Assembly (NCBI GenBank): GCA_026545765.1
Contig: CM048842.1
Coordinates: forward strand, 18,750,667-18,814,666
DNA length: 64,000 nt
Reading direction: 5' to 3'
From: Plantago major
Lineage: Eukaryota; Streptophyta; Magnoliopsida; Lamiales; Plantaginaceae
Below the pieces are notes generated by a model. That model saw only the letters and a list, made by a program, of their open reading frames with translations. It was not told where the DNA came from and did not search any database. Positions within the stretch are counted from its first letter, which is position 1; each line of letters starts with the position of its first letter. Below are positions 47,101-58,537 of this stretch, piece by piece. The position numbers and the translations under genes are program-made.

Positions 47101-50100
47101 TAGTAATTTCTTGGATTTTGGGTATTTGTTTGCATACTTGTGAACATTATGAGTACTATATAATTTTATGACAAGTATGTGCGATACTTCAAATAGCGGT
47201 CATCCCGCTCCCACTATTCCGCTATAGGGGGTCGGCCGCTCCGCGCCGCTATCCGGGATCAATAACTATGATAGATACTAATAGTTCCTGTATTTCAACT
47301 AGTGGTTTGACTAAGCGACTATTGCTTGTATCCGATATACATAGAAATCTAAATGTATCATTCCTGATATTGGAACATGGGTTTATCCACATATCCATAT
47401 TGGGCTACCTTCCTTTTATCTACTTTTGCATAGTTTTGCCACATCAGAAACATTTTTCAAACTCGGATAGTCTTACTGCCTCGGTAAAACCTGGTACTTC
47501 TTCGCTAAAGCTTAAATAATCTTTGTTACGTACAGTGTCATTATTGGATCAAAATTCTAGTAGAAAGCACCATTTGATTATACTTGGATGATTTATTAGA
47601 TTTTGGTTGTATTAGGATGTTAGTAAAATTCCATCATATATGATTGGTAGAGCTTTTAGCTTAGGAGATATTCGTACGTGATACATTGATTATTTATTCA
47701 CTCACTGTTGGTTTCGATCCTTCAGGTTGGTTCGAGATGGTCGTTTATCCCCCTCCCTCCTCTAAGTTGATAAAAGCCAAGAAAAGTGTATCACCTGCTG
47801 CACCAAAAATTCTTTTTATTTCAATATTTGACCTAGAGTTCTCTATCAAGATTCACCAGCTCTTAAATGCCTTTTTTATTTTTTTTCATCATTACTTATT
47901 TTTATGTTGCTCAACATCGAATGTTTTTGTTCAATGAAAGGTTTTAAAATTTGAAATTTGGGGTTCCGTCAGTTCTTGTACTTAACAGACTTATTTGACT
48001 TTTACAGAGGGAAGTTTCTCGATCAGCTGCAAGCGCACCACGTAGACTGCTTCAATTTGCTTTGCGTGATGCTGCTGCTACTTCTAGGCCTTCTAATACA
48101 TCAGGAGAGCCTTCACCTAAACGCTTGCGATCAGTGGTTTCTACTAAAATGGATGACCCTGTTCCAGGAGAGCGCCCGCAGAGAACCCGATTGGTGTCAG
48201 GAATGTCAGCTGCTATTAAAGCTGTTGAAGAAGCAGCCAAAGATGTTAGCAACGTTAGACAGTCGCGCAATGTGTTTGATAGGTTAGGTCGTGGTGTTTT
48301 TGCTTCAGATACACCCTATCAACAAGAAGTCGACGGAGGTAATTCTAAAGATGAAACATATCCAGATTCTAACGGAATGGAGAATTCACGTTTTGCTTTT
48401 CATCAACGAGACAATAGCAATAAGCGTAAAGTTAGGAATACGTCATCTTTCAATGGTGACACCACTGTGGACTCTGCTTTGATATATAATGGGGAAGGTA
48501 ATGAAGATGCAAATTTAATGGGTCTAGGAGCCAGGAATGTAATTCAGGCAGGGACATCTGGTGGAAAGAGGGTGAAAGATTCTCTTGTGGTTCATTCTGG
48601 TGATGCTGATGGCTTTGATCAAACTGTGAATAGACCACATAAAGATTTGGATCAACCAGCAACTTATGGTGCATCTGTTACAAATGGTTCAACTGTGAAT
48701 GCAAATAGCCAGACGATTGCTCAATATCAGAACACAAGGGAGGCAGCTGTGATTGACAGTGACCAAATAATACAAGATAGTGATACTGTTACTAAATCCA
48801 AACTGTGGTTGGTGGAGAAAATCAACGAACCTACAGTAGATCCTAACAGTAATGTAAGATGTTTTCCTTGTGATCTTCTAAGAGCGCGCGCGCACACACA
48901 CAGACATACATATTCTTCCTCCATCCCAAAACAATTGTTACAGGCTGTCCTGGTGAAGTTGATACATTTCAATTCATTCCATTTTTTAAAGTACCAATAC
49001 CCTCCTACACAGTACATATTTACAACTTTACGGGACTATCACTTATTTATTCATTCTTTATCTGAAAGCAACCCCATTTTCATTCTTTATCACAACAACC
49101 ACTCCACTTATACCATATCTCAATGGAGTATTATGCTTACATTGACATACCTTATTTTCCGTGACAAAAAACGGATGTGACTGTTTTGAGACGGAAGGAA
49201 AACGTACATATACACACACATATGACATAAGTATGTTTGCAAATTTTATTTTTAAATATAACCTTCCTATTTTATGACATGCCATATTGTAGGTAAAAGA
49301 TCAGCCGTACCTGCAAAATGAACCACCAACGAGTCGGACATTGGCTGGTAAAATCCAATAATCTAAGCATGCTTTTTTTCTTTTCCTAAGAGATATTCCG
49401 TTGTAATTTCTCTTTTAGGTTGCAGTTTATTGGCAGTATGAGTTCATTGTTTAGGAATTTGTACTCTATTTACAAATTTTAGTTACTGAAAATCTTTTGC
49501 AGCCCCCTTATGGAAGTAAATAAAAATAAAAGAAAGAGAAATTGTTTGCATCTCATGAATGGTACTGTATTGATCCATGTGTGTTATACTGTATGCAGCT
49601 GCATATTCCACTGGTCCATCCACAGATGATGCTGATTTGAGAACCATCTTCATTAACAATGTATGTTATCACTTATATCTTTGTCCTGTACCTATTAATT
49701 GATGTACTAGGGATACATCTTGTTACTATACTACTGTTCTTTGTTGCTGATGTGTTGGTCTTGTATTAGGTTCATTTTGCTGCCACAAATGACGCCCTTT
49801 CTCGACACTGCAACAAGTTTGGTGGAGTTCTCAAAGTGACTATTTTAACAGATTCAGCAACTGGGCAGCCAAAGGGGTAAGTTGTTTCTGTCAATGCTGA
49901 TGTTTATCTATTATATCATGTATAACTGTCACTCTAATGGATTTTGATTATTCAGGTCAGCTTATGTGGAATTTGTGACTAAAGAAGCTGCTGAACATGC
50001 TTTATCTTTGGATAGCACTTCTTTCATGTCTCGAATACTCAAGGTATGTGAATGAAGTTTCTAAATAGTATGATGGTATAGTGGATGAATGACACTTGCA

Positions 50101-51196
50101 TGTTGCACAGATGTCAGATAGTTTGTATGTTTTCTGGTTTGGCATTAAGATCTGAATCCTGCCTGGCTATTATTGTACATGAAGTATTCAATCTCCTTTT
50201 TTTTGTTTGTTTTTTTTTTTTTTTTTTTTGGTTCTGTATTTAATTTCATATTTTTAATTTGTTACTTAGTCACCCACTTGAAATTATTCTCATGTAAAAA
50301 TCTTGTAGCTTTATTTCATATCCTTTGACACCCTTGTTATTAAACTTAGCTTCTGACGCGGGAAAGGTATGGACTTGGACCACTTGGTCATCAAAAAGTC
50401 GAGCCACCTCTAATTGTTATACTCATTACAAGTATCTATAAAAATTTTCGTATCATTCACCACAAACTTCAAGAATCTATTGCTTGTTCGATTATATACT
50501 ACGGTTATTATCAATGTACTAGTGCCAGTACGTGATCCCTTCCGACAAAGGATTTTGCTTTCCTACTGTGTATCTTAAAGATATATTCAAGGGCAGAAAG
50601 CACATGGATAATTGATCCATTTGTTCCTGCATTTGAATTTTCTTCTTCTAGGCCTGGCTTGGTTCTCTGAATGAGATGGTGATAAAATTTTGATAGGATA
50701 AATTTAACAATAATAAGTATATATATAAAACCACCATGACCCACTGTAAGCAGTGTGTATAGTGAGATGTGGGACTAATTATCATGTGCTTGTTATTCTT
50801 GGTAATGTTTGAAGGTACCAAATACTTGTATTCTTAGATAACTATCATATTTTTTGACTATGTTTTTGTCCTGGCCTGATTGTATTTGTTCTGTAGGTTG
50901 TCAGGAAAGGTGCTGCTCAACCAGAACCTGTCTCTGTCATGGCATGGCCTCGTGTTGCTCGAGCATCGACCTTTGTTGTTCCCAGATATAGCAGAGCTCC
51001 TTTTCCAAGAGGCATCCCTGGCATATACAGGTCTCGTACACCATTTAAGCCTGGTGGAAGGAGTTTCCAGTGGAAGAGAGGGGAGGCCCAGCCCACTGTC
51101 TCTGATGTGTCGACTCAGCCTACTCGCCATCTCACCTACGTTAGGACTGAGCCTAAAACAGAAGTTATGACAAGTGGAAGTTCTGGTGTTGCTTAG
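41186..51196 (+). CDS. PWI-like plus PABPN1-type RRM nuclear RNA-binding protein, 681 aa, nine exons
   Basis: Exons: 41,186-41,308, 42,846-42,949, 43,048-43,408, 48,008-48,853, 49,293-49,347, 49,599-49,660, 49,770-49,876, 49,956-50,043 and 50,897-51,196. Each has GT-AG ends and the frame is continuous (2046 bp with TAG). Residues about 8-85 (VLRKKVEEKLKEFMGDYTDD, VEYVIVLLKNGRRKDEAMTE, FLGDDDSDSFVNWLWDHL) match the PWI-like fold of Nab2/ZC3H14 proteins. Residues 86-480 are low-complexity, with a basic PRHTSHKKRTRPEEREHRK patch and Ser/Asn-rich parts. Residues about 511-587 are an RRM with RNP2 TIFINNV and RNP1 KGSAYVEF, closest in style to PABPN1. The Arg/Pro/Gly-rich tail includes PRYSRAPFPRGIPGIYRSR. 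In these families such proteins bind poly(A) RNA in the nucleus and act in poly(A)-tail control or export; the role here is inferred. Confidence 0.9.
41371..41700. repeat. 170-bp tandem duplication in intron 1
   Basis: Copies at 41,371-41,540 and 41,541-41,700 share TGAGCTTT-GCAATCAATT-ATTGACTCTACCATGGAGTA and the following 130 bp, with a few substitutions and small deletions in copy 2. Confidence 0.9.
43409..45024. other. First part of long intron 4, no gene
   Basis: AT-rich intron sequence with CT- and C-rich patches (43,785-43,800). No ORF of note and no recognised element. Confidence 0.6.
45025..45263. mobile_element. MITE, Stowaway-like, ~240 bp
   Basis: The left end CTCCCTCCTTCCAGGGATAA and right end CCATTTCGGGATAGGGG form degenerate terminal inverted repeats. 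The internal TCCCATACTTTTGGGTAC and AATAAAAGTGGGAGATGAG match a widespread plant Stowaway-type family. The right end is diverged. Confidence 0.55.
45264..46500. other. Intron 4 middle part, no gene
   Basis: AT-rich. One unrecognised antisense ORF-like stretch at 45,810-45,592 is probably chance. A T13 run lies near 46,348. Confidence 0.6.
46501..46761. mobile_element. Stowaway-like MITE, 261 bp, with TA duplication
   Basis: Inverted ends CTTCCTCCATCC...GGATGGAGGAAG are flanked by TA (46,499-46,500 and 46,762-46,763). The repeats extend inward with CCAGC(C)AAAGCTTCC matching its complement. Interior AT-rich. Confidence 0.85.
46770..47265. mobile_element. GC-rich hAT-like non-autonomous fragment
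   Basis: Two GC-rich, self-complementary zones (46,790-46,960 and 47,185-47,250), with words such as AGCGGCCGCTATTGC, CGCTACGGAGCGG and TAGCGGCGCGGAGCGGCC, frame an AT-rich middle. The layout and AATAGCGG-type ends resemble common hAT-type non-autonomous elements. I could not find a clean 8-bp duplication. Confidence 0.4.
48854..49292. mobile_element. Intron 5 with a Stowaway-like MITE at 48,913-49,204
   Basis: TATTCTTCCTCCATCCCAAAA at 48,911 and TTTTGAGACGGAAGGAAAACGTA ending at 49,206 form terminal inverted repeats with TA at both ends. The exon 4 donor is 58 bp upstream. (CACA)n and GCGCGC short repeats precede it. Confidence 0.65.
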
Positions 51197-51560
51197 TTCA
51201 CATTTTCGATGGAAGGCTTGAACAAGAAAACACCAGCTTCATAGGGCCTTGGTTGGTTTGCAATATATACTCTCTGCAGAGGTATGCACTAGCCAAAACT
51301 CAGGACACATCTGACTGATGTTATGGTGCGGTTTTTATAAAGAGGTTTTTTGTTGGATGGTGATGCGTATTGAAGGGCTACTCTGCAAGCATGTTACTGT
51401 CATTTTGTCTGGGGTCACTGAACCTTTTTTTTTTTTTGCTTGTTATCGGCTGTACTTGTAAATATGAGACTGACTATTAGGAGTATCATTTATATGTCTC
51501 GCATTTAATTTTGCTATATCTCTAAGGTATAAAAATGATAAAAGAAATCGAAAAATAAAT
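51197..51560 (+). promoter_or_regulatory. 3' UTR and polyadenylation region of the PWI/RRM gene
   Basis: The stop at 51,194-51,196 is followed by about 300 bp of U-rich 3' UTR and an AATAAATAAAATG cluster near 51,553, a plausible far-upstream and near-upstream poly(A) element. Confidence 0.5.
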
Positions 51561-51719
51561 AAAATGAAGTGAACATGAGGCACTCTGCTTGATGGGATTT
51601 ATCTTTAGTTTATTTAGTGTTTGCTTTGTAAACAATGACTTTTTTGGGGGACGAGGCGAACATTTGAGCCAAGATTAGTGAATGGGCACTTAGGCGGGTG
51701 CCTTATTTTCCCGTCATTT

Positions 51720-51960
51720 TCTTTTTTTTTTTAAATTTGATTATTATTAAAAAATCGATAATACATTCATCATATGGTGCAACTATCGGAGGCCCAGTCC
51801 CGATATGAGTGGGTAATGTGTGAATCCATAGCTTATGGAGAGTGAAAAGAACGACACTGAGAGAAGGCCAAGTCCATGATAATTGACAAGTCCTACTTCC
51901 CCACAAGATACATGCGACATCCATCAAGGACTAACTACACAATGTGAATTTACAAATCTA
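51720..51960 (-). mobile_element. Possible LINE 3'-end fragment
   Basis: Read on the minus strand, the segment ends with TTTTTTAATAATAATCAAATTTAAAAAA, the form typical of 3' ends of plant L1-type elements with a poly(A) tail. The 240-bp body is unrecognised; target duplications were not found. Confidence 0.35.
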
Positions 51961-52444
51961 TTTTAAATACAATTCCCACGAATAAATCCTTCCTCCTCAT
52001 TTCAAATTTGTTTTGCCAGAATCTAGATTTGTACTAGTGTCAATCCACAAACTTTTCATAAAATGTTATTATGTATATTTAAAGTTGGGATTATAAACTT
52101 TTGTATTATTCAAAACATAAATCGATTATGAAAAACACAATTTATATTAAATAGCCGCAAAAGATAAATAAATAACATAATATAACTACCAAAACTAACA
52201 CATCACCACATCAACATTTGTTTACTATTTTATCAGATTGTTGTAATTTTCTTACCAAACACCAAAAATTCTCAAAACCAAGCACTGAAAAATTTCACTC
52301 CAATTCACAAAACCCTGCACATATTACGAGGGAATCTTGATCATCGCCATCCACCATCCACATCTCATTGGTCAACTCACTTCTTGTTCGAGGTACAGAT
52401 TTCTGCATAACTATTTCCCTTATGATGAAAAATTGCAGAAACAC
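51961..52444. other. AT-rich intergenic stretch
   Basis: No ORF, RNA gene or repeat recognised. Confidence 0.5.
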
Positions 52445-52758
52445 CCCCGTTCAATTGACATACTCCGTTCAATTTTCTGACCAAATTGATGATGTGTCAA
52501 CCAGATGATGAATTTTCACTCCAATTTGACTGGTCTTTGACTGTGATTTTAAAATTTAAATGAGAAAAGAGGGACACTTGTTGCTACCTAGTTAAATATT
52601 ACATTTAAAGTTCTTAAAAATATTAAAATGATTATAAAAATAAAAAAAGAAAATAATTTTAGAAATATGAAATATTGTGAAGTTATGAAATGACTTTAAG
52701 AATTCAAAAAAATATAAAATAATAAAAAAAATTGGACGAAGTAACTCAATTGAACGGG
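52445..52758. mobile_element. MITE with ~32-bp terminal inverted repeats
   Basis: Left end CCCCCGTTCAATTGACATAC and right end GTAACTCAATTGAACGGGA are imperfect inverted complements about 32 bp long. The roughly 314-bp interior is AT-rich and non-coding. Flanking duplication not resolved. Confidence 0.55.
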
Positions 52759-52989
52759 AGCTTGTTATTGTGTACCTAAATTGGATACTATCATTAATTT
52801 TTTTTACCCCATAATCTAGAGTGTACAGGACTTCCTCTAATTTGTATTACAGTAAATCATTTTACTTATATAAACATACTGTGCATTTCTTTTGAATATA
52901 AATTGGTTTAGGGTACTTCAATAAATAAAATATCATGATATAGCATGATTAACCACCTGAGAAATTTTATTAGCACGTCTACAAGTAAT

Positions 52990-53690
52990 GAGACCAGTGA
53001 AAATTGATGAACCAGCAATACAGAACTACGCATTTCATGCAAATAACATAGTTTAAGCAACATTCAATCAATAAAGCATCATGATATAGTTTTATTACTC
53101 ACCAATGACTTGTTATCAGCTAAAAATACTGGAATCGGTACCAAATCAGCTCTGTGAGCAAAAACGTATGAATAAGAATTACAGAAAGAACAATACAGCA
53201 TACGCTAACTTCCTTTGTAAATCCATAACTAAAGCAAAACTCAGATGACAACAGATTATAGTTTAAACATGACTACAGGTACATACCATATCATCATCTA
53301 GATAGTGCATCGAATGCAACAACAATACAAATTGATGAGCCAGCAATACGCAACTATGCATTTCATTCAAGAAACATGATAACTTGTTTAGGCTACATTC
53401 AATAAAAAAAAGCTGCATGATATAGTTTTATTAATCACCAAAGACTTTGTAAACCAGCTACCAATACTGGTACCAGTACAAAATTACCTCTGCGAGCAAA
53501 TGTATGAGCGAGAATTACTGAAATAACAAAACAGCATAGACTAACTTCCTTCATAAATCCATAGCTAAAGCAAAACTTAGATGACAACAGACCACAGTTT
53601 AAACTTTAAACATAAGTAATAGTACCAGAACACATCATCATCTAGCTAGAGAACCGAATGCGAAAACAATACCAATTGATGTGCCAGCAA
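52990..53690. repeat. Tandem duplications of the 3' end of the 53,638-54,396 gene
   Basis: Three copies of AATTGATG(A/T)(A/G)CCAGCAATRC start near 53,000, 53,331 and 53,672. The third is inside the coding 3' end; the other two are downstream on the minus strand. The shared unit of about 331-342 bp spans the last codons, stop region and 3' UTR, including the TTAGTCATGTTTAAACT-like and GCTTTAGCTATGGATTTA stretches. Confidence 0.85.
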
Positions 53691-54396
53691 TGCACAAATA
53701 TGAAACCCCACGAAAGCGCACGAAAAACGTGTTGAAACTCTTTGCAACCTGTAAGGTAAGGGTCAAAATCTGCAGCCTCCCCTGGTCCTCCATTTTCGAA
53801 AAGAAGTGCATTGGCTTCAACGTTCGCCTAAGCATGAATGCCAGCGAAAACGGCAGCCCAAATGCTAAGAGACTCTGTACCAAAGCCTCTGGAATCAGGG
53901 AATTTCGGGTGGTATAGGATATGCAAGCTCCCAAAGCGAGGTGCGCAAGGCCTAAAGCAGCCAAAACCTTGCTCAAGCTGTACATACTTTTCATCATCGT
54001 TTGGAGAACATCGCGTGTTTCATTGGCTAATGCAGATAAATCTCGGTCCACAGTCGGACCTGTGATTTCTTGGTGCTTGAATTCGCGAATCGGACTAGGA
54101 TTCTCGGTTGGGGTTTCTGCATTTTTTGGTGATTGATCTGGGTTCGAGGTGGATAAGAATCTTGAGTGTACTGGGTACAAGGATTTTAAGAAAATTGGGG
54201 TTTTAGGGTTTATCAGAACCTGGGTCGGTGATTTGGGTGCCAAATTTGAAAATAATTGATGGGGTTTGGCAAGAAAAATTGGATTAATCTGACATAGGGA
54301 TTTAGGTTTGTGGGAATGAGATCTTCTGGTGAAAATGGATGAAATTTCATACCTCAACGGAGTGGAAGAAAGCTTGCGAGAAATTCTTGACGCCAT
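53638..54396 (-). CDS. Predicted organelle-targeted membrane protein, 252 aa, single exon
   Basis: ATG 54,396 to TAG 53,638. Residues 1-90 are Ser/Arg/Lys/Pro-rich and nearly free of acidic residues ([20 protein letters not shown], then [13 protein letters not shown]), the composition of a mitochondrial or plastid transit peptide. Residues 143-161 ([19 protein letters not shown]), 170-189 and 231-249 ([19 protein letters not shown]) are likely membrane helices, with a basic loop [18 protein letters not shown] between the last two. I recognise the general type of plant-specific uncharacterised membrane protein but not a named family. Its 3' end is tandemly duplicated. There is a divergent transcript-like region to the right. 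The compact single-exon form is usual for such genes but also fits a retrocopy. Confidence 0.8.
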   Translation of the reverse strand: MASRISRKLSSTPLRYEISSIFTRRSHSHKPKSLCQINPIFLAKPHQLFSNLAPKSPTQVLINPKTPIFLKSLYPVHSRFLSTSNPDQSPKNAETPTENPSPIREFKHQEITGPTVDRDLSALANETRDVLQTMMKSMYSLSKVLAALGLAHLALGACISYTTRNSLIPEALVQSLLAFGLPFSLAFMLRRTLKPMHFFSKMEDQGRLQILTLTLQVAKSFNTFFVRFRGVSYLCIAGTSIGIVFAFGSLAR

Positions 54397-54571
54397 TGAT
54401 GGATTGGAGACAAGACTTGGGAATAAACAAAGTCGGAAACTCGCGAACTTGGAGACAACGTTAATTCAAAGTAATGGAAGAAGTCCGCAAATCAATTTTT
54501 TCTTCCCATTATTGCTCAATTTTGCCAAAAACAGTATAAATTCCAGTAAAATGAAAAGAAAACATCAATGT

Positions 54572-54830
54572 TAAATGCAACACAAAATATTTATAAATTG
54601 AGCAAAATGTCCCTAACTCAAAATAATCTTATAAACTTAACGAAAAATCGAAAATGCACGTTTACTGAAAAAACATTAATACGCATCATCCATGTTATTT
54701 TGTGCTCAATCGCATACGTTAATGTTTTTGTGTTTGCGTATCTGAGTTATTTTATTTTTTCGTTAGTTTTAAGATTTTTTTCGATTGAGGCGTTTTTTAA
54801 GAAAGTTACAAATATTTTGTGTTGCGTTTA
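54572..54830. mobile_element. Foldback MITE, ~259 bp, in the intergenic promoter region
   Basis: Left TAAATGCAACACAAAATATTTA and right AAATATTTTGTGTTGCGTTTA are near-perfect inverted repeats. The inner sequences also pair (TAACGAAAAATCGAAAA with its complement, and CATTAATACG with CGTATTAATG-like words), so most of the element could fold on itself. TA lies at each edge. Confidence 0.8.
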
Positions 54831-54889
54831 GGTCTTGTTGCGTCTAGTAGCGAAAAAGCCCAGACTCACGTTAGCGCGCGTGTGCGTGT

Positions 54890-57800
54890 TTACATATTTC
54901 CGCAGAAGATCTCTTCTTTCTCAGATTCTCTCCCTCTTTAATTTTCCTTTTTCTTCTTAAATTCTCTCTTCTCTTTGACATTCTTCCGCATTATCCATTG
55001 CGATTTTGGATTCAATTCATAGCTTTTGGGTTGATTTTCAGTAATTAGTTAGGGATTTTTTCAATCTTACTTCATTTTCCCCAAATTCCCAAATACATTC
55101 GTCAGAAGCCTCAAAAACCTCGATATGCAGCAATGGCATACCCTAATTGATTCTCTGCAACTCGTGCTTCCTCTCCGATTCGAAACCTCTACACTCAGCG
55201 ATCGAAGTTTCCTTGCCTGTGATTCTTCATCTATTGACATGGATCGAAGTTTGCAAGATGAATTTTCTGTTGTTCTCACGTGTTTTGTCGCAACAATTTA
55301 GAATTGCAGTCGTTATCTTCGCATCGAGCAACTATAGATCGATTGACATGGATCGAAGTTTGCTCGGATTGATCTGTGCTTTCCTTTACTTTGGTACGGT
55401 ATATTCGTTCCCTCTCCTTCTGCTGGTAGCCTCACCATCCTCAACTTTGCGTCAGGGGTTTTAGTTTTGTTCCATAACTCGATGCGAATTTTGCTCAATT
55501 CTTTCACGAAATTTGCAGGAGAGAGAAAAGTTCCAGCAAGCACCGCCGCCGTCAATTTGAACATCCGAAATAATCTAAAATAGGTATGGATAGAGTTTTG
55601 ATTGATCTACTTATGTTGTATCATGAGTGGAATTGCAGCAGAATCTTTCAGAGAATGAAGGTAAAAGTCTTTCAGTGAACTCAAATAAATCAGAGAGTCG
55701 TACTTTTGAAGGTTTCGAATTGTCCGCCAAAGATTTTAGGTGGATTTTAGTCATCCATTCTCTTATTTTTTTTAAAGAAGCTTAGGAATGATTTAGTCTG
55801 GGTTGTTTCCTATATTCTTCTTTTAGCTCGTTTTGTTAATTTAATGGTTTGAAAGTGTAGAGAAGCAAATTAAAGCAGAATCACACAGATCGTATGTGTT
55901 GATTAATTGTCTGATTTATTCATTGATTAATTTCTTCCTTAGACTTTTGTGTTTGTCCAAGTAAATGTTTGATTGATTTGTTTGTTTTTTGAAAAATATT
56001 AGTTGAATGATCAGTTGTTTGAGTGATTACTCTTGTGTTGGTGGATTGATTTGTTATACATGGTGGACTGGAAAAAGATTGCTCTACTGGAAAAAAAAAA
56101 TTGATAGTTATGGTTAATGTCCATTATACTGAAGGAATAATTACTGCTGAATGGCTGAGAAATTCATCTGAAGATGTAATATATTGTTGTTAGCTGTTAG
56201 ATTATACATAGAAAGCATTCCTGCAAATACATCTATTCAGTGGTGGCTTAGACATACAAGGAGTGTTCAGGTAGTGTATCATATTAAAGGCCCAATTTGA
56301 TCAAGAACAGAATCGTTTCAAAGTTGATCATGCATTTAACTATGCTATAAAGAGGTGTATGTTTGATTCATAAAAAGTGTTTCTAAGCAGAGTATCCTAA
56401 TCTGTAAAGCTTTTTAGTTTCTTTTGTGTTATGAACACAGAACATCCTATTTTAAGCTTGTGTTGTTTTATTGTGTAGACATTGTCAGTTATTTTGATGT
56501 ACCATGGTGTATGATATGCGATTCGATTAGTATATGTTGATTTGTGCCGTTATTGATGGATTTTGTTACTGTTACTGGTGAAGTGATGGTAATTTTATGG
56601 TAATCCTGAATTCGGAAGCTGGGATTTATCAGTGTAATGTCGTAATAAGCTCGTAAGGATTTTGAAGAGACTATTATCTATACTTTCCAAACTTGCCATT
56701 TTGCTAGGTTGATGTGGGCATTTATCTGGCCGCTCTGCTGCGATATTTATTGCATCCTATTACTGACTTGTCGGAATGGATTATTCATGTGAAGCACATA
56801 TTAGATAAGAATCAGTTTGCAGAATTTGTGAGCTATTAATGTTGGATCTTGTCGAATAAAAGAAATGGTGTAGTTCACAACTCGAAGTTTCGTGATCCAA
56901 TTTGGGCCTTTCGTTAGAGTCCTCTCCCTGAAGATCGAGTGTCTAAAGATCGTGAGCTAAAGCCCTCTCCCGTCAGTCAGTCTGAGTGCCGAAGAAAGGT
57001 ATCGGCAAGAAGGCATGCAAGAGCTTAGTACAAGGTAAGTTCACTTGAACAGATAGCCATGGATGCATTATTGTGAAATGTTTTACTTGCAACAACTTTG
57101 CTTGGCTGTGTTTGATATGAATATGCAATTGAATTTTGTGGAGCTGTTGGTACAGAAATAAATTGATTTTTGAGCTTTGATCCCAAATAATGTTCTTGGA
57201 ACTTGAATTCTTTCCAGTTACTTGTTTATTCAACTTCGTTCACTATGCTCCAGGAATTGTTTGGCAGCCTTAATTTCGAGTTTCTCAGGTACTATTCAAT
57301 TTCAATGTTGTATGCAGATAGAGAAGAGCCATAGTATTATGACCACTGGAGAAAACTCAATCAGAACAGGTATGTGTTAGGATTGACATAGCTATGGTGT
57401 TTGCATTGCTGTTTTGGAACTCTCTATTCAAGTGCTTGATTTTTACCTTTATAAATTACTTTTGTTTTTATCTCCTATACTTCTCTTAGTTTAAGCAGAG
57501 AATGTTTTCATCTCCACTATGCATGTTGCGGGATTGATGTTGTTTCGGCTTGAAATTTTAGTAGCTAGGACATACGCTGGCTACTTGAATAGGGAGTTTT
57601 ATATTTTGGTTTTGAAAAAGCAATGAGTTATATAATCATACTCATCAGATGAATATAATGATATAAATAGTAAATGTATATGAGAAATTGTTGTGGAATG
57701 GTCTTTTCATGTCTTTATAAGGTGAGTTGGCAGTAGAATAGAAGTAGGTCTCATACCAATTTGTTTGCAGTCAAAGCCAAATCCAGCCTTGAAGCTAACA

Positions 57801-58537
57801 AGTGTGTAATTTACTTATGTTAATGGTGAATGGTATCCAATCTAGATTGATAGGAGTAAGATAGAACTGACGAAGCTATATACTATCATTCTTTAATTCT
57901 CTCATGTTAACACTCCAAGTTTGTTCCTGCAACTGCAAGTGGATACTTATTCTAACTTAATTATTGATATGTGGCTTCATGTTTTTATTATGGAGACTGA
58001 ATGAACTCTGAGATGTATTATGTCTGCTTGTTCCTTCTCCTGCATTGTTGTGGTTTTGGTGTAGGCCTTTGGCTTAAATAAGTACATAGTAATTAACTGG
58101 GTGTATAGCTCTCATGTGCTTGTGGTTGAGTCCCTACTTTTGTATTTTTATGTAGGAAACAACTTCAGGCCAGGGGTAAAATTCTTATGCTGTTATTGGG
58201 GATAAAAGGAAACGAAACGATCCAACTGTGATGGGAGGAAATAGAGATGAAGATAAAAGAAAACAGAAGAAAAAGAAGAAACCAGTTGACCTCCGGTTTG
58301 AAAAAATGGAGGAATTAGGTGTTGCTGGTAATCGGAAAAGAAGGGCGAATCTTAATATCGTAACTTTGAGAGTGAAGAACAAATCTGAATTTAAAGAAAG
58401 TGTTGGATAGTGTACAAATTGTTCTATCATAGTATCAGGTGATCTATTCCCAGTTTGGATAAATACTGCTCCATTGCAAAGTTTTAACGCAACAGATTTA
58501 CTACATTGTCATGTTTAATGAAATGTTTGTGCTGCAG
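54890..58537 (+). other. Transcript-like region without a convincing coding frame
   Basis: It starts with a CT-rich leader-like stretch (CTCTTCTTTCTCAGATTCTC). Several short segments have splice-like edges: about 55,500-55,585 (CAG...AATAG-GTATGG), 55,639-55,656 (TGCAG...GAAG-GTAAAAG) and 57,318-57,370 (TGCAG...CAG-GTATGT). ORFs at 55,147-55,464 and 58,228-58,410 (a basic KRKQKKKKKPVDL) are unrecognised. A short duplication, TTGACATGGATCGAAGTTTGC, is at 55,236 and 55,342. This could be a spliced non-coding RNA, a decayed gene, or the 5' part of the MATE remnant. Confidence 0.35.

Noticed and set aside
48062-49180. 372-aa ORF as a separate gene
   Set aside because: It is exon 4 of the RRM gene read through its donor into intron 5.
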